Part shown: in pieces, positions 54,396 to 63,531 of the stretch
Layout of the letters: each line of letters opens with the position of its first letter
How positions within the stretch are numbered: the first letter of the stretch is position 1
Source of the DNA: Haloarcula ordinaria
Lineage (GTDB): Archaea; Halobacteriota; Halobacteria; Halobacteriales; Haloarculaceae
DNA: 64,000 nucleotides
Assembly (NCBI RefSeq): GCF_029338275.1
Contig: NZ_CP119789.1
Location: 2,108,001-2,172,000 of the forward strand
Direction: 5' to 3'
The notes under the pieces: model-generated
Told to the model about the DNA's origin: nothing
What the model saw: the letters and a program-made list of their open reading frames with translations, nothing else
Database searches by the model: none
Position numbers and translations under genes: made by a program

Positions 54396-55501
54396 GATCG
54401 TGCCTCTGTCGGGACGACAGACTCGACGCCACACTGCGCGAGTATGCGGGCAGCAGCGTTCCCGTCGCCGAAGGGCAGCTCCCAGTCGGTGGACTTCGTC
54501 TGCATCTCGAATGCATTGACGACGATGCTCTCCGGTTCAGGGCCTGCGAGCACGTTGGATCCGACGTCGAGCGTCTCGGGGCGTTCGGTGTTCTCACGGA
54601 GCGTGACACAGGGGGTCCCGAGGATACACGTCTCCTCCTGGACGCCCCCGGAGTCGGTGAACACGAGCGAGGCCGTATCCTCCAGGTGGAGGAAGTCGAG
54701 GAAGTTCAGCGGTTCGACACACCGGATTCGCTCGGGGACGGTCAGGTCGAACGCCTCTAGTTTCTCCGCTGAGCGAGGGTGTATCGGATAGACGACCGTC
54801 GTGTTCGCCAGTTCGGCGTACCGGTTCACGCCCTCGAGGAGTTTGGCGAACCGGTCCGGGTCGTCGACGTTCCCGGGGCGGTGGGCTGTCAGCAGGACGA
54901 ACTCGCCCGCCGAGAGGTCTAGGTCCTCGAGCGCGTCACTGTGTTCCGCGGCGATGTCCCGGTTCTGGAGGACTGCGTCGACGATAGTGTTTCCCGTGAT
55001 GGTGACTCGCTCGGGGGGGATACCCTCCTCGCGGAGTCGGGCGGCGGAGTCCTCGGTCGGCGGGAACAGCAGGTCTGCACCGTGGTCGACGAGGATTCGG
55101 TTGAGCTCCTCGGGCATCTCACGGTCGAAACTCCGGAGCCCGGCCTCCACGTGGCCGAGCTTCGCGTCGAGTTTCATCGCCGCGATACCGCCGGCCAGTG
55201 CCGAGTTCGTGTCTCCCTGCACGAGCACGATATCCGGGTCCTCATCGAGGAGAATCTGCTCGATATCGATCAGCATCCTCCCCGTCTGTTCGCCGTGGGT
55301 CCCAGACCCCACGGCGAGGTTGTAGTCGGGTTCGGGCAGGTGGAGGTCGGTGAAAAACACTTCGTCGAGTTTCTCGGAGTAGTGCTGTCCAGTATGGACG
55401 ACGGTGAACGGAACGTCCCCGTCGACGCATGCTCTGATTACGGGGGCGAGTTTGATTATCTCGGGTCTGGTCCCGAGAACGAACGCGATATGGGTGCTCA
55501 C
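54392..55501 (-). CDS. wecB: UDP-N-acetylglucosamine 2-epimerase (non-hydrolysing)
   Basis: 369 aa from GTG 55501. IAFVLGTRPEIIKLAPVIRA, VHTGQHYSEKLDEVFF, VQGDTNSALAGGIAA, EAGLRSFDREMPEELNR and TDSGGVQEETCILGTPCV are the family signatures. It converts UDP-GlcNAc to UDP-ManNAc. The next gene, wecC, starts within its stop codon, so they are coupled. Confidence 0.94.
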   Translation of the reverse strand: MSTHIAFVLGTRPEIIKLAPVIRACVDGDVPFTVVHTGQHYSEKLDEVFFTDLHLPEPDYNLAVGSGTHGEQTGRMLIDIEQILLDEDPDIVLVQGDTNSALAGGIAAMKLDAKLGHVEAGLRSFDREMPEELNRILVDHGADLLFPPTEDSAARLREEGIPPERVTITGNTIVDAVLQNRDIAAEHSDALEDLDLSAGEFVLLTAHRPGNVDDPDRFAKLLEGVNRYAELANTTVVYPIHPRSAEKLEAFDLTVPERIRCVEPLNFLDFLHLEDTASLVFTDSGGVQEETCILGTPCVTLRENTERPETLDVGSNVLAGPEPESIVVNAFEMQTKSTDWELPFGDGNAAARILAQCGVESVVPTEARS

Positions 55502-55869
55502 ATAGGTGTAGAACCCGCAAATCTGCTTTGTAAATTGTTTCTTATCGAATTAGGTTTGAAAAACGTCAGTTCGGAAGGAGGGCGTTTCACCGGTTCGCTC
55601 CTTACTACCTGGCGCTGGATAGCTGACTGGTCATCGACCCCGTCAGTGGGGCAGGGAGCGGCGGCGAGGTGGGTACGGCGATCCAGCGTGCCGCGCAGAA
55701 GAGACGGCCCAATCCACCGTACACTCTGGAGTAGAGCGAGATTCGTCACTCGGATTCAGGTATGGCCAGGTCGACAGCCGACCGGTTTAGCACTGGGTTA
55801 GTAACACCGAACCACGATAATCGGTCCCTTCTCCGGGCGATGCTGTGCGCGAACCAGCAGCCAGGATGC
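55502..55869. other. intergenic region between wecB and the GT4 gene
   Basis: 368 nt on the minus side upstream of wecB, AT-rich near 55,510-55,560 (TTTACAAAG, CGATAAG boxes), which should hold the wecBC promoter. No gene is seen. Confidence 0.5.
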
Positions 55870-57018
55870 TCAGTCGGACATCTGAGCGCCGAGGGCGACT
55901 CGGTCTGGCGCCGGGTCGTCACCGTCGGTGAGTCCACCGTAGGTCTCTAGCAATCGGTCGCTGATGTGGGCCCACGTGTGTTCGGCCTCGATAGCCGCTC
56001 GGTTCGTTCTGCCCATCGCTTGCCGCCTGGCGTCGTCCCTGATGAGCGCACCCAGTGCCTCGACGAGACCGTCGACGTCGACCGGGTCGACCAGGTGGCC
56101 GTTGTCCGGGCCGACTACTTCTGGGATGCTTCCCACTGTCGTAGAGACGATGGCGTTCCCGCCGGCCATCCCCTCCAGCAGCGAGATGGGGAGCCCCTCG
56201 GCGTAGGTCGGCAGGACGTATATCGACCCCTCGTCGAGGAGGGCCCGTTTCTCCGCCTCGCTGACGAAGCCGTGGTACTCGACCGCGTCGAATTCCGCCG
56301 CGAGGTCGGTGACCAGGTCCGAGCGGGGCCCTCTGCCCGCGATGTCGACAGTGAACTCCAGGTCAGACCAGCTCAGCAGTCGCCGAATCGCGGTCACGAA
56401 CTCCTCGACGCCCTTGCGGTCGATGAGGTTCGAGACGTAGACGATTCGGGGCGGGTCGACGTCGTAGACCGGTACGAAGCGTTCCGCGTCGACCGGGTTC
56501 GGGACGACACTGATAGAACTGACGTCGAGCTCTGCCTCGAGGACGTTCGCCCAGTACTCCGAGAGGACGATGACACCCGAACACTGGTCGAAGATGGTCT
56601 GGATGTACGCACGCCGGAGTGGGCCCGCCTCCTGGAGGAACGCGTCGAAGTCGGACCCGTGGATGTGGATGACTATGGGGACGTCTCGGAGGAGGCGTAC
56701 CAGCATGATGTACACAGACTTGCGGTAGAACGACACGCGCGAGGATGCGTGGACGTGCACGACGTCCGCGTCGAGGTACAGCGGGAAGAGGACGACTCTC
56801 GCGATAGCCGAGAGCGCCGCGACTGCCAGCCAGCGCACCTTCGCGAGCCCGCCCGCCGACAGCGCACCCCGTTCGGGGGGCGTGCTGGTATTGTAGACGG
56901 TCACGTCCAGTCGGTCACCCAGCTCCTCGGCCTGCCCGCGGATGAACTGTGAGATACCACCTGTCTCCTGTCTGCAGGGCCCGACGACGAGGAGCGACTC
57001 GGGCGAGGAATCTGCCAT
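55870..57018 (-). CDS. GT4 family glycosyltransferase
   Basis: 382 aa GT-B fold. Acceptor side GPCRQETGGISQFIRGQAEEL and DADVVHVHASSR. Donor side: VPNPVDAERFVPV, SNLIDRKGVEEFVTAIRRL, and the EX7E motif in YAEGLPISLLEGMAGGNAI. Uses a nucleotide-sugar donor at the cytoplasmic membrane face. Same strand as wecBC but 370 nt upstream. Donor and acceptor unknown. Confidence 0.9.
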   Translation of the reverse strand: MADSSPESLLVVGPCRQETGGISQFIRGQAEELGDRLDVTVYNTSTPPERGALSAGGLAKVRWLAVAALSAIARVVLFPLYLDADVVHVHASSRVSFYRKSVYIMLVRLLRDVPIVIHIHGSDFDAFLQEAGPLRRAYIQTIFDQCSGVIVLSEYWANVLEAELDVSSISVVPNPVDAERFVPVYDVDPPRIVYVSNLIDRKGVEEFVTAIRRLLSWSDLEFTVDIAGRGPRSDLVTDLAAEFDAVEYHGFVSEAEKRALLDEGSIYVLPTYAEGLPISLLEGMAGGNAIVSTTVGSIPEVVGPDNGHLVDPVDVDGLVEALGALIRDDARRQAMGRTNRAAIEAEHTWAHISDRLLETYGGLTDGDDPAPDRVALGAQMSD

Positions 57019-57113
57019 TGGAACCTGCTACTGGAGCTCCACGTATTGTTAATGAGTACATGTCAGTGACCGCCCCGGCGAAATTTTCAACTGGATATCA
57101 TGAGGAAAGGGGC

Positions 57114-57125
57114 CTATAATAAATA
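57114..57125 (+). promoter_or_regulatory. TATA box of the GT2 gene at 57158
   Basis: CTATAATAAATA lies about 33-44 nt before the ATG, giving a leader of about ten nucleotides. Confidence 0.55.
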
Positions 57126-57157
57126 TCGGTCGGCTCGACGGTTCGGTCGAAGGTTCA

Positions 57158-57979
57158 ATGGTTTCCGTAAGTGTCGTCGTGGCGACGCTGCTCCCCTACG
57201 ACGAGCTAGACGTCGTCGAGTCTCTCGAACGGGGGACGTACGACGACTACGAGGTCGTGGTCCGCGACGACTATCCGGTTTGCAAGGCCAGAAACGAGGG
57301 TATCAAGCGGGCGTCGGCCGACAAGATCGTGTTCCTCGACGACGATTCGCGTCCCCGGACGGACTACCTGGAGCGAGCCGTGGAGACACTCGAACGAGCG
57401 CCCGCGTACTCGGGCCGCACGATTCACCCACGGTCGGACGTCTTCGCACGTCACTTCACTGCCCACTACGACCGTGGCGACGAACCCCGGCACGTCGATA
57501 CGTTCTGGGGGAACAACATGGGCGTCCGTAGGGAAGTGTTCGACGCCGTCGGCGGCTGGGACGAGAACATGGGCTGGGGACACGAAGAGAAGGAGCTCGC
57601 CGCGCGCGTCCGGTCGCAGTTCGACATCCTCTACGACCCCGAGCTGGTCGTCACGCACTCCTACGCCGACAGTGTCCCCGGCTACTGGCGCAAGATATAC
57701 AAGCTCGAGACCCAGCACCCGTACTACTGGCGGAAGATCGGGTACTCGCTGCGTCAGCAGGTCGCGATGACGCTCGTGGGGGCGCTACATCCGAAGTGCT
57801 ACGTCGTCCGCGGTGTGACCGGGTCGTTCGTGAAGGCCGGCGCACAGCTGGCCAGGACTGCCGGCCGCATCAAGGGACTCTTCGGTCTGCTCGGGGAGGA
57901 CTCTGCGACACTCGATTCGGGGGTCCCGTCGTTCGAGAACGCGGCAGCGCAAGCGAACCCGACGACGACCACAGAATAA
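57158..57979 (+). CDS. GT2 glycosyltransferase with compact N-terminus
   Basis: 273 aa. VSVVVATLLPYDELDVVESL, YEVVVRDDYPVCKARNEGI and FLDDDSRPRTDYL show a GT2 fold. The segment between the second strand and KARNEG is about 25 residues shorter than in standard GT2 enzymes. FWGNNMGVRREVFDAVGGWDENMGWGHEEKELAAR is the acceptor and catalytic region (the base is probably in the ED-like HEEKE). The C-terminal tail is low complexity. Substrate unknown. Confidence 0.85.
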   Translation: MVSVSVVVATLLPYDELDVVESLERGTYDDYEVVVRDDYPVCKARNEGIKRASADKIVFLDDDSRPRTDYLERAVETLERAPAYSGRTIHPRSDVFARHFTAHYDRGDEPRHVDTFWGNNMGVRREVFDAVGGWDENMGWGHEEKELAARVRSQFDILYDPELVVTHSYADSVPGYWRKIYKLETQHPYYWRKIGYSLRQQVAMTLVGALHPKCYVVRGVTGSFVKAGAQLARTAGRIKGLFGLLGEDSATLDSGVPSFENAAAQANPTTTTE

Positions 57980-58006
57980 CGGCGCTCGTTCGGCTGTCGG
58001 TCCTTC

Positions 58007-59188
58007 TCAGTTCTCGTTGTACCAGATGTCGACGTGGTGGTCCGGTGCGTAGGACTTCCCGACGAGGTCTGGCTTGCCGTCCCCAGTCAGGTCCACGGCG
58101 ACCGCCTCGTGGGTCTCGATACCCTCGAAGACGACCTCGCGGTCGAACGTGCCGTCACCACGGTTCCGGAAGAGCAGGTGGACCGGGTCGTCGTTCTCCC
58201 CGAGTCCCATCTCGGCGACGTAGATGTCCGGCGTCCCGTCGCCGTCGAAGTCAGCGACCTGGAGCGTGTGCGGGCAGAACAGGTCGTCCTCGAGTATCGT
58301 CTCGGACCAGTCCGGACCGTCGAACACTGCGACGCGTCCCGGATGGGTCCCGTAGTGCGGGGAGTCACCCTCCGAGAAGACGATCTCGAGGTCGCCGTCG
58401 CCGTCGAAGTCCGCAAGTTCGACCCGGGTATCGTCCCACCCGGTCACGACCGGATCGCGGCGCCATCCCGTCGCGGCGCCGCTGTCACGGTGGTAGACGT
58501 ACGTTCCAGCGATCATCTCGTGTTGCCCGTCGTGGTCGATATCCCTGATGCGGAGCCCCTCGATCTCGATACCCCGGTCGACGATGTGAAGACACGAGTC
58601 GGGCCACGGCGTCTCGGTCGGATCCTCCGGGATATCGTAGTAGAAGACGGTCTCAGACTCCTGTGAGAGCCCGACAATCTCGTCCCGTCCGTCGCCGTCG
58701 ACGTCGCCGGCCTCCAGGTCGTGGTACTTCTCGAACTGGTCGGTGACCAGGTGTGGCGTCCACCGCTCTCTGGGGTCCGCTGGCATCTTGAACCAGTAGA
58801 CGTCCGTGTTTCTGATGCCCTGCCCGGCGACGACGTTCGGCCGGCCGTCCCCGGTGACGTCACACAGTGTCGCGCCGACGTCCAGGTTCGGGAGGAACGC
58901 CACGTCGTGGCGCTCCCACCCCGGGTTCTCGTACCAGAAGAGGTTGGTGTGTTCCTTGCCCAGCGCGTCCAGCAGCCCTCGCACCGGGAGCGGCGAATAT
59001 CGGTCTACCTGCCAGGCGAGGTCGCGGCCGGGAAACCCCTTCCCGGCGCCGCCGACGATCACGTCCGGGAGGCCGTTACCGGTCAGGTCTGTCGTGAGAC
59101 AGAAGCCCAGCCGGGAACACGGGGGGTTCGCGTCTATCTGTTCGTGTCTGAACGTCGTTCGGGATTGCTGTGGTTCGGGTTCGCTCAT
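58007..59188 (-). CDS. VCBS/FG-GAP repeat protein without a signal peptide
   Basis: 393 aa. Five to six repeats carry calcium-loop motifs: DLTGNGLPDVIVGG, DVTGDGRPNVVAG, DVDGDGRDEIVG, DIDHDGQHEMIAG, DFDGDGDLEIVF and DFDGDGTPDIYVA, with DLTGDGKPDLVG last. This forms an FG-GAP beta propeller. Such proteins are usually extracellular, but I see no Sec or Tat signal, so it may be cytoplasmic or exported another way. The glycan-cluster setting suggests sugar binding or an enzyme; activity is not assignable. Confidence 0.85.
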   Translation of the reverse strand: MSEPEPQQSRTTFRHEQIDANPPCSRLGFCLTTDLTGNGLPDVIVGGAGKGFPGRDLAWQVDRYSPLPVRGLLDALGKEHTNLFWYENPGWERHDVAFLPNLDVGATLCDVTGDGRPNVVAGQGIRNTDVYWFKMPADPRERWTPHLVTDQFEKYHDLEAGDVDGDGRDEIVGLSQESETVFYYDIPEDPTETPWPDSCLHIVDRGIEIEGLRIRDIDHDGQHEMIAGTYVYHRDSGAATGWRRDPVVTGWDDTRVELADFDGDGDLEIVFSEGDSPHYGTHPGRVAVFDGPDWSETILEDDLFCPHTLQVADFDGDGTPDIYVAEMGLGENDDPVHLLFRNRGDGTFDREVVFEGIETHEAVAVDLTGDGKPDLVGKSYAPDHHVDIWYNEN

Positions 59189-59496
59189 GGTACATCACTG
59201 AAGCCGCTGGACAGACTGCCGCGCGACGTTGGGTCGGCGGATGCACCGGCCTAGTGGTCGCGCGAGACGGTATCGTGTCCGGCGAGTCCCGTTTCGTAGT
59301 GGCTGTGGGCAGCGAGGGCAAATAAATAGCCAGCGCGTACCGTCCAGTTCAGCCCGCAAGCCACCCGGGAGTGTGCGCCCTGTCGGCCAGCTAGCTACTC
59401 TCGCCACCCGCAGTGTCGTGACCGCCGGCAGACATACCGCGTGGTTTGGGGGTACGCGGCTTCTACTCTTGTGACTCCGGACACACAGGTTCGACG
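59189..59496. promoter_or_regulatory. divergent region, FG-GAP gene and oxidoreductase
   Basis: 308 nt. A TATTTATTT box at 59317-59325 (minus reading) can drive the FG-GAP gene, though its leader would be about 100 nt. No other gene seen. Confidence 0.45.
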
Positions 59497-60627
59497 ATGA
59501 CCTACAAGGTTGCAATCGTGGGGACCGGTGCGGACCCGAACAGTCCGGACGCCGAGGGCTTCGCCATGGCGTACCGACACGCGGGCGCCTACACCCGACT
59601 CGACTCGTGTGAACTCGTCGGCTGTGCCGACATCGTCCGGGAGAACGCGGAACAGTTCGCCGAGCGCTGGGACATCCCCGCGGCCAACGTCTTCGAGGAG
59701 ACCAGGGAGATGCTCGCTGCGGTTGAGCCGGACATCGTCAGCGTCTGCGTCCCGCCACACGTCCACGCGCCCGTCGTGATGGAAGTCGCCAGGGGCGAGA
59801 GCGTGCGGGCCATCCACTGCGAGAAGCCGATGGCGACGACCTGGGAGGACTGCCGTGAGATGGTGGAGCTGTGCGAGCAACGGGACGTCAAGCTCACGTT
59901 CAACCACCAGCGACGGTTCGCCGGCCCATTCACGCGAGCGAAGCAGGAACTCGATTCGGGGACTATCGGGACCCTGGAGCGCGTCGAACTCGGCGGCGAC
60001 AACCTCTTCGACTTCGGGTCGCATCTCTTCGACCTCTGTGGGTACTTCACCGACCAGTCGCGGGCCGAGTGGGTGCTGGCCGGTATCGACTACTCGGAGG
60101 AGAACATCCAGTTCGGGGCCCACAACGAGAACATGGCTATCGCGCAGTGGCGCTACGAGAACGGCGTCTACGGTCTCGCTGCCACCGGTGACGAGGGCAT
60201 GCTCTCGTGCATGCTGCGGCTGGTCGGTAGCGACGGCGTGCTCGAAATCGGCGGTGAAGAGGAACCCCTCCGGGCCCAGGTCGGCGGCGAGTGGCGGACG
60301 CTGGACTCCGACGGCGATACCGTCCACGGCCCGAAGGGGTCGCTGGTCGAGGCGGCGAAACAGCGCGTCGCGGCGCGCGTCCCGATGCTGAGCGCCGAAC
60401 GGGCGCGGACGGCGACGTTCATCGACCGCGCGATTGCCGACGTCGTCGACGCCGTCGAGACGGACACAGAGTCCGTGCTCTGTGCGTCGAACGCGCTCCA
60501 GGCCACGGAACTGATATTCGCCTGTTGGGAGTCCGCGCGGCGACGGACGCGTGTCGACCTCCCGCTCGAGATCGCCGACAACCCACTCGAATCGATGGTC
60601 GAAGAGGGCGAGCTGCTGGCCGACTGA
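59497..60627 (+). CDS. Gfo/Idh/MocA family oxidoreductase
   Basis: 376 aa from MTYKVAIVGTGADP; an upstream ATG 59446 lacks domain character. The N-terminal Rossmann fold (VAIVGTG ... VSVCVPPHVHAPVV) ends in the family's EKPMA motif (CEKPMATTWEDC). The C-terminal alpha/beta domain follows. These enzymes oxidise or reduce sugars and UDP-sugars with NAD(P). A role in making an unusual cluster sugar is inferred. Confidence 0.88.
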   Translation: MTYKVAIVGTGADPNSPDAEGFAMAYRHAGAYTRLDSCELVGCADIVRENAEQFAERWDIPAANVFEETREMLAAVEPDIVSVCVPPHVHAPVVMEVARGESVRAIHCEKPMATTWEDCREMVELCEQRDVKLTFNHQRRFAGPFTRAKQELDSGTIGTLERVELGGDNLFDFGSHLFDLCGYFTDQSRAEWVLAGIDYSEENIQFGAHNENMAIAQWRYENGVYGLAATGDEGMLSCMLRLVGSDGVLEIGGEEEPLRAQVGGEWRTLDSDGDTVHGPKGSLVEAAKQRVAARVPMLSAERARTATFIDRAIADVVDAVETDTESVLCASNALQATELIFACWESARRRTRVDLPLEIADNPLESMVEEGELLAD

Positions 60628-60775
60628 GCGTCCGGCCTGACGGCTGTTTCTACGTTCCGAACGTCCCCCTCTACTGAATCTGCTGACGTGCCCGTTCGTG
60701 TCGTGCCACGTCTCTGGGAGCCAACTAGACCACTGAAAACGATTGCCGATTACGCTTGCGGCCGGACGAGCGTCG

Positions 60776-61759
60776 TTATTCCGGTTCGGTCACGTCTATC
60801 GATAACGAGAGGTACCGGTACGCGTTCTCCGTCGTGGGTTCCTCCGGGGGCGTTCCCGCGTAGACGAGATACACGACGCGCAGGTCGTCACCGAAGAACG
60901 TCGGCGTGACTGTGTGTTCGTGGTCCCAGGTCTCACCGTCCGCGACGCGCTGGGACTCACGGAACAGTTCGGAGCGAGCGGTGACTTCTCGCGGCCCCTC
61001 GGTGTCGGCCTCGAGTCGTTGTATCTGCACTACGACGGTGTAGACGACGGCCTCACCCTCGTGGTTGGACAGGCGCAAGACGAGGTCTGCCTGGCCCTCC
61101 GGCCCGAACTCGGTCGGGTAGTTGCCGGAGACCAGTTCGCCGTCGGGCGTCTCCGTGAGCAGCGAGGCCTCGGTGTACGTGGTCCCGTTCTGTGGGGCCG
61201 TGAGTGCGACGGCGAACGTGCTCATCGCCGCGACGAGTACCACCGCCAGCGCGACGTTGAGGACGATGTCTACCTTCGTGCCCCGGAACGACCGGGCTCC
61301 CTCACCCAGCCAGTAGAAGAACGGCGCCTTGTAACGCGAGTCGGTCGGCGTGCGCAGGCGTCGCACGGTCCCACCGCCAAGGACGAGCAGGACGAACGCC
61401 GTCACGGCGAGAAGTGCGTTCTCGAGGGTCAACGGTACCTCTGCGAAGGCCATCGCTATGCCGAAAAGCGGGACGAGCGCGAAACTCAGCCCCAGCGACA
61501 GGGCAGCGCGCTCGCCCTCGCCGAGGACGCCGTCGTTCAGGTCTGGTTTGAAGGGGTTGGTCGCCCTCCGACCGCTCCGGGCCGGGAACGCCAGCGTTGT
61601 GAGGGCGTACCCGGGAAGCAGGAACAGGAAGACGGCCGCCAGTACCAATCGAACGGGTGTCGGGAGCAAGAGCAGCACGACGTTTCCCACCGCGAGGAGG
61701 GCGAGAACCGCCCAGACGTCAGCCAGTTGCGCGACGAGCGACCGGACGCCGTCCGTCAC
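60776..61759 (-). CDS. DUF1616 membrane protein
   Basis: 327 aa from GTG 61759, preceded by a GGGGAGGA ribosome site. Two N-terminal helices (VWAVLALLAVGNVVLLLL, LVLAAVFLFLLPGYALTTL), two central (LSLGLSFALVPLFGIAMAF, ALLAVTAFVLLVLG) and one at 165-185, then an outside beta domain (190-327) with a NGT sequon. DUF1616 proteins occur in archaeal surface-polysaccharide clusters; function is unknown. Confidence 0.87.
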   Translation of the reverse strand: MTDGVRSLVAQLADVWAVLALLAVGNVVLLLLPTPVRLVLAAVFLFLLPGYALTTLAFPARSGRRATNPFKPDLNDGVLGEGERAALSLGLSFALVPLFGIAMAFAEVPLTLENALLAVTAFVLLVLGGGTVRRLRTPTDSRYKAPFFYWLGEGARSFRGTKVDIVLNVALAVVLVAAMSTFAVALTAPQNGTTYTEASLLTETPDGELVSGNYPTEFGPEGQADLVLRLSNHEGEAVVYTVVVQIQRLEADTEGPREVTARSELFRESQRVADGETWDHEHTVTPTFFGDDLRVVYLVYAGTPPEEPTTENAYRYLSLSIDVTEPE

Positions 61760-61845
61760 GGAGTCCTCCCCGGTCGGGAGTGCCCGCCGGTCTCGTACTC
61801 GTAGTCGCGGGCCCCACCGGTCCCGCCGAAAGCTTCGATAACCAT

Positions 61846-61853
61846 CTTATACC
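61846..61853 (-). promoter_or_regulatory. TATA box of the DUF1616 gene
   Basis: GGTATAAG on the minus strand predicts transcription from about 61,822. The leader is about 60 nt and contains the GGGGAGGA ribosome site before GTG 61759. Confidence 0.5.
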
Positions 61854-62099
61854 CTAGTTACGAGATACGAGGCTTTGTTATTGGTGTACTAGGACGTGAG
61901 ACTGGCCACTTCGGACGGTATCTGGTTCTCTCCTGGTTCCGAGACCAGGCCCACTCGGGAACGTAGCGAGGTATCTCGGTCGTTCTACCCCAAGCTCGCT
62001 GTCTCAGCAGCCGCCGGGCTCGGAGATACCAGTGTAGGGTAGGCCTACCGGGCGTTAGCAGGGTCAGTACAATCCGTCGCGAGCCGTATCTGACACCAA

Positions 62100-63437
62100 A
62101 TGAACGGGTCTCCTCTCTCGCGGCGGGACGCCATCAAACTCGGGGCGGTCACGTTGACGGGGCTCGCGGGGTGTCTCGTCCGGCCGGCGAACTCGAACCC
62201 GGAACCCGCCGAACAGCGTCCAGACCCGACCGACGGAGCGACAGAAAGCGAGCTCCCGGGGGTGGCAGACGACTGTTCCCCGGACACGTCGGCGCCGGAG
62301 GGGCCACTGACCGTCGACTTCGACAGCCGGGACCGGTTCCGGTGCCGAGGCCGCCTGTTCGAGGACTTCAGCAACCTCTCCTACTGGGATGTCCTCGACG
62401 GCTCGCTCTCGGGTGGGGAGTCCCCCTACCCCGGCCAGTCGGCTCGCCTCACCGCGAGCGAATCAGAGAGCCGAGCCTGGATAACCCGGCGGTTCGAGGA
62501 CGGCATCGACCTCAGCGACTGGGACCTCTCCATGGCTGTCCACCCGGGGTCCGGGGAGGCCAGTGTCTCGAACGTCCGCCTGCAGCTCCTTGCTCCCGAC
62601 CGCTCCAACCGACTCGACATGTGGCGTCCGCTCGACCCGACGGACGGCTGGTTGCGACTCGACTTCGGCCCGACGAAAGAGGTGGGCTCGCCGGACCTGA
62701 CCGACGTCCGAGAGCTCCGCGTCCAGTCGTGGATCGGAGCCGAACGCGCCGCAGAGTTCCACGTCGACGAGATACGACTCACACCGAAGCTCGACGAGGG
62801 CGCAGTAGTGGTGACGTTCGACGACATGTCGCTCTCGCAGTACGAGAACGCGTTCCCGGTGATGCAGGAGTTCGGGTTCCCAGGGGTCGCCGGCGTCATC
62901 CCGCGGCTGGTCGGGAACGAGGGGCGGATCAACCTGGCTCAGCTGCAGGCGTTGCAGGACAAGGGGTGGGACGTCGTGAGCTACCCGCAGCACGAGACGC
63001 CACTCTCGGAGTTCGTAAGGTCCGAACAGGCCTCGATGATACTCGATTCGAAGCGGTGGCTCGCCGACAACGGCTTCGAGTCGGGGTCGCGGTTCGTCTT
63101 GTTCCCCTTCGGCACGGTCACCAAGACGACGTTCGACATCGCCGCACAGTACCACTACCTCGGGCTCTGGAGCGGCCGCTGTCCGAGTGGTCGGCTGACC
63201 GGACCGCTCTCGGTCGGTCGGGTCAACGGCGCCGACGTCGGGACGACGACACAGATCGTCGAACTCGCACAGAAGTACCGACAGGTCGTCCCTATCATGT
63301 ATCAGACCGTAGGTGAGGAGTCACGGGACCACATCACCGCGGAGCGGTTCGAGGAGACGATGCGGTTCGTCGACGACCTGGGACTCCGCGTCCTCACGAC
63401 CTCGGACCTCTGGGAGCTGCAGTCCCTCTCCGACTGA
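62100..63437 (+). CDS. NodB-like polysaccharide deacetylase lipoprotein (Tat)
   Basis: 445 aa. Tat signal SRRDAIKLGAVTLTGLAGC with lipobox Cys25, then a Pro/Glu-rich spacer. A beta-sandwich carbohydrate-binding-like domain (60-230) is followed by a NodB fold with VVVTFDDMS (motif 1). Motif 2, usually H[ST]xxH, reads SYPQH, so the first metal-binding His is missing. It would act outside the membrane on N-acetylated glycans if active. Membrane-anchored partner of the glycan cluster. Confidence 0.83.
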   Translation: MNGSPLSRRDAIKLGAVTLTGLAGCLVRPANSNPEPAEQRPDPTDGATESELPGVADDCSPDTSAPEGPLTVDFDSRDRFRCRGRLFEDFSNLSYWDVLDGSLSGGESPYPGQSARLTASESESRAWITRRFEDGIDLSDWDLSMAVHPGSGEASVSNVRLQLLAPDRSNRLDMWRPLDPTDGWLRLDFGPTKEVGSPDLTDVRELRVQSWIGAERAAEFHVDEIRLTPKLDEGAVVVTFDDMSLSQYENAFPVMQEFGFPGVAGVIPRLVGNEGRINLAQLQALQDKGWDVVSYPQHETPLSEFVRSEQASMILDSKRWLADNGFESGSRFVLFPFGTVTKTTFDIAAQYHYLGLWSGRCPSGRLTGPLSVGRVNGADVGTTTQIVELAQKYRQVVPIMYQTVGEESRDHITAERFEETMRFVDDLGLRVLTTSDLWELQSLSD

Positions 63438-63531
63438 CCGATTCTTCAGCCGAACCAAACTGACGGAAAACCGAGGGACGGCGGCGAACAGACTCGTCAT
63501 AACAAAGAGGTTCGTGGGGAACTGACGGGTA

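Noticed and set aside
61756..61845. 29-aa mini-ORF overlapping the DUF1616 GTG
   Set aside because: The TATA box is directly next to its ATG, so the transcript would begin inside the frame; it is probably leader sequence.
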